Source: Adiantum capillus-veneris (lineage: Eukaryota; Streptophyta; Polypodiopsida; Polypodiales; Pteridaceae). Taken from it: a DNA stretch of 64,000 nucleotides. The notes beneath the pieces are model-generated. The model saw nothing but the letters and a program-made list of their open reading frames with translations. It had not been told where the DNA came from and did not search any database. The stretch covers positions 70,607,676 to 70,671,675 of the forward strand of contig CM043969.1 in the NCBI GenBank assembly GCA_014529385.2. The letters run 5' to 3'. A program made the position numbers and the translations under genes. Each line of letters starts with the position of its first letter. The first letter of the stretch is position 1. This document shows, piece after piece, positions 57,119 to 64,000 of this stretch.

Positions 57119-60100
57119 ATGCAAGCAGCGAAGAGGGCCAAGAAGAAGCTAAACCAAAAAGAGAAACTACAAGAACTACCTGCGTATCAACTGGACCCTG
57201 AGTTAGTCAAAGCGGCAAAGGCCTCCTACCTTTCTAGAGAACAACTAGAAGAGCGCCACGCTACGATCTTCACTGGCAAGCTCAAGAGTAAAGAGGGGCA
57301 TCAGATGGAGTTGCGACTCCTGCCCAAAGAAGTCTATGATGTAGCTACCAAGCCAGAGACAAAAGAGGCTAACCGCAGGTTGGGGCTCAAGCATTTCTAC
57401 GAACAAGAGCCTTGCGGAGTGGACTTTCAGAAAGCTTACAAGCTTCTATCCACCATCAAAGAGGACGGAACCGCACAAATATCCGACACCCAAGGGAACA
57501 AGGTCAAGGTAATGATCACAAAAGAGAAAGTGGTAGAGGCACTCAGACTTCCCACTGAAGGAATGACCATGCGGGCAAGAGACAGGAAAACCGCAGGCAC
57601 ATTTACCAAGGAGATAGCCGCGGCTACATTCGGCGATCTTATCCACAAATAGGTGGAAGAGCCAGCCCATTTGTACCATCAACACTTCCATTTTTTGGCA
57701 AAAAGGCCACCAAGGTACACAACACCAAATCACGTCGTGGCCACCACCTACACTCAGGTTCTCAAGTCGACGATAAGGCAACCAATGGACCACGAGCAGT
57801 ATGTCTTGACAACCTTGAAGGGCACCAAGAAGGAAGGAAAAATCACGTACTTGGGTGCGCCAAAGGTGTTGACTAGAATAGCGTATCATGCCATCATCAT
57901 GGCCGACAACCTACCACCCGCCCTTGATCAGAATACATGGATCTTGGCAACACAACCCTCTCCACGAGCTACAAGGTCAGGTAAAAGATCACATAAATCT
58001 GATGATGAGTCAGCTGACAGCTTGTCGGAAGGGCACAGCAACGAGAGCTCTGACAATGAAGAAAAGAGAGCTCGGAGAGAAGAGATGAAAAGGAAAGCTG
58101 TGGCTGCACACCAAGAGTAACCAGCTCAAAAACAAGCGTGATTTGAAAGAGAGAAACATGCGTACCAGAGCAGTAGGCAAGCACAAGGGAAGGACCCAGA
58201 AAAATGGGTACCCACAGGACTGAAAGGACCCCGAACAAAGCATCATACCAGAAAAGAGGCATATGATCCAACAGAGCAGTTAGAAAGAATGTACCAAGAG
58301 GCTAAAGCTCTAAAGCTAAAGGAGGCAGAAGAAGCTGCAAAGAAAGCCAAGGAAGCGGAAGACCAAAGGCAAGGTGAGGAAACGGCTACCCAAGAGCAAA
58401 GTCATGGATCTCCCCGACCCACCTCACCGCCTACAGAACAACAAGACCATCCCATGCGTAGTCCACCACCATCACCAGCAGGCAAAGACACCAATGAAGC
58501 GGAGCCTGACAAAGAGAAACATTCTGAGTCCACCCAATCACAGAATCTGCACAAAAGGCTGACCATCCCAACGAACAAAAAGAAAAAGAATCCGAGCCGG
58601 AACGGAAGAAGGCAGTTGAAGGACTCAAAAGCCAGACGAGGAACAGGCAAGTAGATCTAAAAAAGAGACTAATAAAGAAGAAGATGCGGAAAAAGCGTCT
58701 ACCACTGCACATGAGACGGAGCCCGAGCCAAAGAAGGAAGAAAGTTCGGCACCTGAAGAGACATCAAGGGTTGAGACAACACCATCCACTTCTACTCAGC
58801 CAAAAACTGTCAAGGCATCAAAGCCTCAGGATGGCCAAGAAGAATACCGACCATTTACCTCCACACAAGAACCAGCAGCAGCTATGACGCAGCAAGAAGC
58901 AACACATGAGGCTGCAGGCACATCTCAGCTGGCACGACAGGAGGAGTGACAGACAAACAATGAAGTAATAGTACAGGTCAATGAATATGCACGAAAGATG
59001 TAGGAAATGATGGAGAGACTCTGTTCAGTAGCTTTAAACCGCAGCACAAAGGCCAAGGAACTAGAAATGGTGATCGACGCTCTTCAAGGAGAGCTACAAG
59101 ACAGGATGACTGTCATCACTGATCTCCAAAGGCAAATGCAAGAGATGAAGGCAGAAGCGGAACATCATCAAATAGCCAGAGATAAACAACAAAAAGAAAT
59201 GGAGGAGTTAGGTGATCTACTCACCAAATTATCCGATGCCTGCAAAGCAAAAGACGAGTAGCTGACATAAGTTACAAATGAACTTCTTATGACCTCTCTG
59301 TCAGCTCAAAAAATTTAGGTGCAATTAGATATTTCCAATGCTTCTATGCAATATTCTGAACAGAGAATCAATGATCATGCCATTTTCTTACGGCAAGTTA
59401 GAGAAAATCTAGCCGTGGCCTCGATCAAAGGAACTGACGAAGTCTATAAGGCACTTGTGAAGAAAAACAAAGACCTAGAATTGGAATGAAAGCTCAAACA
59501 ATTATAGCGCAGGGACCTGGCACTGATGCGGGTTCAAAGAGAGGAGGAGCTCCTGAAGGAGATAGAAGAACTCAAACGGATAAATCAACTCCTCAGAGAT
59601 GGAAAATCAGACACGCAGGAAGAGGCAGGCACTTCAGAGCTACCACGAATAGACATACCCTCAGCCTCTTTTGCTGAGTTTGAGACACATTCCATAGCAG
59701 AGCCGAGTGATGATGATGAAAATTTTTAGGTTCAAATCACAGATGCGGACACAGTGCCAATGGTCCAGCTGTCAAAAGCTGAAGAAGATGCACTGAAGGA
59801 GAGAGGTGGATGAGTAGTGGAAGGCTACTGTGATTGGGAGTTGAGAGTTTTACACTCTGTCAACGTCACTCAACTCACCCCCAATCATATCAACGCTCAA
59901 TGGTACCAACCCTGCCGTACCTTCTCATTAAAGTAGAACTATTACACGTGAAAGAAAGGCTGCAAGGATATGCAAGAAGATGGTGCAGATAAAGACCACC
60001 CAAAGTGGAGGTTAAGCTGGCTAAACAAGAATCCGAGATACCTCATTCTGTTCACAAGAGCACCTGCAGCCCTTCACAGAGATCCAACATTGTGTCATGT

Positions 60101-60720
60101 ACCCAGAGTAAGGACATGGCAAGCGCATGAAGCAATACAAAAGAAGAGAGCCAACCTGGCTCAACTTCCCCAGGCTGCTAGCTCCAGAGAGAGGCCAAGC
60201 GACGGAGGAATACATGGTGAAAACCCTAACGGGTGCCATGTCTTTCTTCAAGAGTCTGCCAGATCTCTCTTGTGCAATGTTATATATGATCTACAGGATT
60301 CTACTCACATGTATACAAGTTTTTAATGAGCCTGAGAAAACAGCATCCCCGTGGCTCTTATTCTTGGAAGGAAACAAAGACTTATGCTACGATCTCAGTG
60401 GGCAACCTTCAAAAGAAATCCTTTACGAATTCTATACCAGATGCATGTTCATGCCCTCGAATAATATCCTATCCTTTGAAGAAGCATTCTACACTAGATT
60501 CTTCACCCGGCGAACGAAGATATTTACGTCGGTGATAAGTAACCTAACAAGTTTGTAGGCTACTCAGTGGTGGAGCTGAAGAATCAAGTCACAATGCAAT
60601 TTTTACAAGTGCCTGACAAAGAACAAAGAATCAGATACTAGAAGTCATTGGACGTGCTTAAAGACCGCCTCGCCAACCGTCAACCCAAAGACTATTTCAG
60701 CCCATAAAGTTGTGTCAAGG
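57119..60720 (+). pseudogene. element B extra 3' ORF (coiled-coil protein), degenerate
   Basis: It starts MQAAKRAKKKLNQKEKLQEL. Residues to about 180 (FQKAYKLLSTIKEDGTAQIS, VMITKEKVVEALRLPTEG) vaguely resemble the putative plant transposon protein domain of Athila-type extra ORFs. A TAG at 57650, a TAA at 58118 and a TGA at about 58139 interrupt a frame that stays readable to 58654. The next parts, in shifted frames, are Glu/Pro/Thr-rich, then strongly helical (ELEMVIDALQGELQDRMTVI; EEELLKEIEELKRINQLLRD), ending DDDENF at 59728. After 59970 comes HPKWRLSWLNKNPRYL, and at 60127-60600 a C-terminal domain (EEYMVKTLTGAMSFFKSLPD, FYTRCMFMPSNN, EEAFYTRFFTRRTKIF, YSVVELKN). Rough total is 1,200 codons. 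No envelope-like signal or membrane segment is obvious. The C-terminal domain recurs in element C. The function is unknown. Confidence 0.6.
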
Positions 60721-60728
60721 CACGACAC

Positions 60729-60746
60729 AGGCGAGGAGGGAGGGAA
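60729..60746 (+). other. element B polypurine tract
   Basis: AGGCGAGGAGGGAGGGAA lies directly before the 3' LTR TGTTAG. Confidence 0.85.
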
Positions 60747-61655
60747 TGTTAGCAGCAAGCTAACACGGACACCATTTTTCAGAGTTCTCTTTGTAAAACA
60801 ATTATTATTTTGATAAATTGGGAATATTGTAACTCCTATTTCTCGGATAAACTTTGTAATTAATGAGCCAGGGCTACAAGATTCTAGATTGTATCAACCA
60901 GTCATTTCCCAGCTTTGGTAGAACTCCAGTTTATTAGTTTTGACCACCCAAAAACCTTGGCTAAGGTATAAAATCCAGTTTTTTATAAGGTTTTGGATAA
61001 GAAATACATAGCGTGAGCTAACGGCACTCACTTCTCTCCTTCTGGCGCTTCTTACTCCCTCTCCGGTTGTTACATTGCGATTGCGTTTGTTGCATTGCAA
61101 TCGCAGGTAAGAGCTCTTCGCATTGACGTAAGTCATTCACAGTATTTCGTAGCTTTTGGCGTCGCCAACCCACGGCCTAATTTTATCATAACTAGAATTT
61201 ACTCTTTCAAATAAAAAACTAAGCATAGGTGGGGTATTGGGGCATCATTGCTAAGAATTTAGATGCATGCTGGGTCAAAAACGACTAGGTCAAAAATCCA
61301 ATGCTGTTAATAATTGCAATTTTTGAACTTGACCTAAAGTGGGATTTGAGACCATAAGTATGTGTGCTTAGGTCTTATAAACTTATCCTAGAAGTTTCGT
61401 TACGTTTGGATGTAATTTGATGTAGTAACGGATGTGATTTGCTTGCTGATGAGTGATTCGCTTTTGGTGATTTCAGTCACTTGAGTGTAGCTTGAGTTAG
61501 ATGCGAGTTGTTAGTTGTTTTCCAAGAGATTGACAACCTCTTGTAGCCTCTATGCACTAGTCGAGTCAACTTCGTCCCATGGTTTGACAAATTAATCGTG
61601 GTTCTCGCTAATACTGCAATAAGATAGGATGGTGAGGTTAGGCATGCATCCCACA
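60747..61655 (+). repeat. element B 3' LTR
   Basis: TGTTAG...CCCACA, collinear with the 5' LTR, TATA-type core GGTATAAAAT near 60964. It is followed by the ATTTG target copy at 61656-61660. Confidence 0.9.
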
Positions 61656-61660
61656 ATTTG

Positions 61661-62280
61661 AAAGCATGCATGGCATTTGAGCAAGTCACTAGAGAAGATT
61701 TATATCTAGTTGAAAATTTCAAGGCTTAGGAAGAGGTGACCGAAGATGCAAATAACATGACAAGCAGTGCCTCTTCTCCAAAGAGCAAATCTGCAATAAC
61801 ACAACAAGATGTTCAAACTCCTGTGGTGCCAAGCATTGATTAAGTGGTTGAGGAGGTGATTTGAAGAATAAACCAAGGTCTCAAACGAAAACTAAATATA
61901 CAAAAATATCAAATGACAAGATGTGCGACTTGTGGAGGGGATCATCCCACCCTATGGTGTAACACTCAGCCTAAACCGCAATGTATGCGAGGGTGGCAAC
62001 CGCCAATTTTGAATGATGGCAGGTTGGTATTCGACTACCCTCAACCAACATAGGTGCCACAACCCATGAGAAATTAGTATTCCATGCACAAGATAACACG
62101 CTCATGTTCATAGACAATCAAGAGTATGGTTCAAGAAACATTCAGACCAGGCAAGAAAAACCATCAATTACGCATCAAAGAGGACCATGCTACAAGTGTG
62201 GAGTTACTCATTGGCCAAGATATTTTCCTCATTGATGGGAAAAGAACATAGATATATTTGGATATTGTTTAGAATGTTTT
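61661..62280 (+). pseudogene. element C gag, right part with two zinc knuckles
   Basis: It continues element C gag across the B insertion (AFEQVTREDLYLVENFKA, then a stop). CATCGGDHPTLWC at about 61925-61965 is a CX2CX4HX4-5C-type knuckle, and CYKCGVTHWPRYF at about 62190-62230 is a second one with its last Cys changed to Phe. Pro/Gln-rich sequence lies between them. The reading stops before the truncated copia fragment. Confidence 0.7.
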
Positions 62281-62281
62281 T

Positions 62282-63060
62282 GTTTCATGCTTGGTAGTTC
62301 ATTCATATCATGGTTAAGCAAGAAGAAACCTACTCTATCCACTTCCAGTTGTGAGGCTGAGTATAGGGAAGTCTTCACAGCTACGATTGAGTGTGTATGG
62401 CTCAGACACCTTATGGTTGATTTGGGTGTTAGGCAAGACATTGCCAACACTATCTACACTGACAGTCAAAGTGCATTGGAAATTGTGAGAACCCAATTTT
62501 TTATGCTCGCACAAAGCACATTAAGGTGCATTACCACTATGTCAAGGAGAGGCTCTCAACAAAAGAGATCATCTTGGTTTGTGTGCCAACACAAGACAAC
62601 CTTGTAGATGTTTTCACAAAGGCATTGTCTCATGAGAATCTCAAATCTTTCCGCAAAGCTTTGGGCTTACTCCCCTTTGTGGACTCATCATGTCCTCAAG
62701 GCATGCACTTCCTTATACTCTATGTGCCAGCTCTCATTCACCGCATCACTCCCAAGGGGGGATTTGTTACCATATACATGTGGTAGTGATGTGTGTGATC
62801 ACACTTAGGATTGTTGGGTATTTTTTTCCTCAATAGGAGGTCTTTTCCTCCATGCATTGTATATATGCCCATCACTCTAGGGCTATCTTATCTTTTCATT
62901 GCACACTAAGTAATACACTCTTTGTTGTGCCTCGAGATTCCTTCATCTTCTCCAAGTTGTGTGTGTTTCCCTGTAGCCCTTATTCCAATAGTATTTACTA
63001 GTTATAATTATCATAGTAATTGTAGCACTATACAATCAACTAGAACCCAATCCATGAACC
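62282..63060 (+). mobile_element. truncated Ty1/copia 3' end (RNase H, PPT, LTR)
   Basis: The coding part is copia RNase H: SSFISWLSKKKPTLSTSSCE-AEYRE, TIYTDSQSALEIV. A one-base shift at about 62492 precedes NPIFYARTKHIKVHYHYVKE and DNLVDVFTKALSHENLKSFR, the usual copia C-terminus. A PPT (CCAAGGGGGGATT, 62752-62764) precedes an LTR that starts TGTTACCATATACATG at 62765. The LTR's right border is not clear. I place it loosely near 63060. The 5' part of the element is missing. It is unrelated to copia E at the LTR. Confidence 0.75.
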
Positions 63061-63549
63061 CATAAATAGGACCCGATCCTTCTTTTGAGTGATTTTCACT
63101 TCATAGGCTATATCAAGTCTTTGTAATTATCCACCTATTGCCCTTGTTACCATCAAGATCTATTATAATTGGCACTTGGTGCCAATTGCACTTTTCTTCA
63201 TTATTTGAATATATATTAGCTCCAATACTTTGTGTCCAATATCCACCTTTGTACTTTCAATTTAGTTCATATCTGGTTTCCTATGCTTGTTTGAAGTCTT
63301 TGTACTTTCAATTCAGATCATATCTGGATTTTCCCATGCTTCTTTGAAGTCTAAATTTGATTCTCCATTTGATCTAATATCTAAATCTAAGTCTCCAACT
63401 TAGAATAATTTTCAAAAGTGACCAACTCATTCCATTGCTTATTGTGAAGAAGAAGGAACTAGGATGTATATTTGTACATGTAGAAAACTCCACCAACATG
63501 TCTGAATTATACGTTGGTGTGTAGGCTTAGAGCTAGCCTTGCTACTAAA
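63061..63549. repeat. non-coding with a 53-bp tandem repeat and a hairpin
   Basis: A 53-bp unit containing GTACTTTCAATT, TCATATCTGG and TTTGAAGTCT is repeated at about 63247-63299 and 63300-63350. AATTGGCAC-TTG-GTGCCAATT at 63167-63187 is a perfect hairpin with 9-bp arms. No gene is supported. Confidence 0.75.
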
Positions 63550-64000
63550 GCTTACATGAAAGAGACTCTTGGTAGCATGGTAAAGTCACTTCAGAGTTTT
63601 TTGGATTCAACGTGCATAACGATGCCAAAAAAATTCATGTGCTCCTCAATGCATTGAGAACTTCAACATTGCCAAGTAAACAGATGCTCCTTGTATGAGA
63701 TTTTGAGAGGGTGTTATAGTCTTATGATTCATCAAAACATCCATCTATTGATGTCCTATTTGGATTTTATACTCGCATGATCTTCTTACCATCATACTTC
63801 ATGGAGACAATTGAAGAAGCCTTCTACACCAACCCTTTTGAGTTAAGGTAACACATCTTCGGTCAAACAATTGTAAATATGTGGGCAAGATTTAAAGACT
63901 ACTCCTTAAGTGAGCTCAAAAATTTTCTCTACGATACTAATCAACAAAGAGGAGATAGATGTGCCAGCAGGAAGTGGGAACTAAAGTGGCTGACTCAATG
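63550..64000 (+). pseudogene. element C: extra 3' ORF, C-terminal domain
   Basis: It is paralogous to the end of element B's extra ORF: KAYMKETLGSMVKSLQSFLD matches EEYMVKTLTGAMSFFKSLPD. After frame changes, HPSIDVLFGFYTRMIFLPSY matches QPSKEILYEFYTRCMFMPSN, EEAFYTNPFELR matches EEAFYTRFFTRR, and YSLSELKN matches YSVVELKN. Several stops are present (TGA at about 63696, TAG at about 63718, TAA at about 63849). It runs off the window at KWELKWLTQ. Its presence after the element C gag with no visible pol suggests that C lost its pol or is a non-autonomous relative. Confidence 0.6.

Noticed and set aside
57119-60720. Extra ORF as a retroviral envelope
   Set aside because: No signal peptide, transmembrane helix or furin-like site visible. 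It is coiled-coil and highly charged instead.

Overview
The window is repeat-dominated nuclear DNA of a land plant. It contains Ty3/gypsy elements primed by tRNA-iMet and by a tRNA-Asp-like site, a chromodomain-bearing gypsy, a Ty1/copia element, a DUF4283/zinc-knuckle LINE-type ORF and consensus plant splice sites. I recall similar gag, IN and copia proteins from ferns and other seed-free plants, but that is memory and not a database result, so the taxon is only a suggestion. I see no rRNA, tRNA or CRISPR, and no clearly intact host gene.

Layout. 1-9.4 kb is a mosaic of decayed genes: an FCP1/NIF-type HAD phosphatase pseudogene (+), an unidentified spliced gene (-), a LINE ORF1-like fragment (-), a gag-like zinc-knuckle ORF (+), two overlapping paralogous mini-ORFs and long G-runs. 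From about 9.4 kb to the right edge lies an old gypsy-like element C. Its leader carries 20-bp palindromes and it has gag remnants. It hosts element B at 11465-61655 (TSD ATTTG).

Element B is an LTR retrotransposon of about 18.8 kb once its three insertions and their duplicated target sites are subtracted. Its order is: 5' LTR, tRNA-Asp-like PBS, 2 kb leader with four periodic palindromes, gag, protease, RT-RNaseH, two H2C2 zinc-binding modules, integrase core, a second retropepsin-like segment, a 2.2 kb spacer with three more of the same palindromes, a 3.6 kb extra ORF rich in coiled coil, PPT and 3' LTR. The C-terminal domain of the extra ORF recurs in element C at the right edge.

B is interrupted by (i) gypsy A1 (14653-31853), itself split inside its protease codons by an 8.4 kb TIR DNA transposon D that carries a degenerate DDE transposase and an FCP1-like HAD pseudogene; (ii) copia E on the minus strand (32980-38221, TSD AAGAT, LTRs differing at one base, two in-frame TAG codons); and (iii) gypsy A2 (41238-50152, TSD AAATA, near-identical LTRs, one uninterrupted 1649-codon gag-pol ORF), probably the only potentially autonomous element here. 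Nesting is four deep (C > B > A1 > D). Rejoining the flanks of each insertion restores the reading frame or the text of the host element.

The most novel material is the architecture of the B/C lineage: palindromes at a spacing of about 285 bp in the leader and the 3' spacer, a different palindrome at nearly the same spacing in C, the extra 3' ORF shared by both, and duplicated H2C2 and retropepsin modules.
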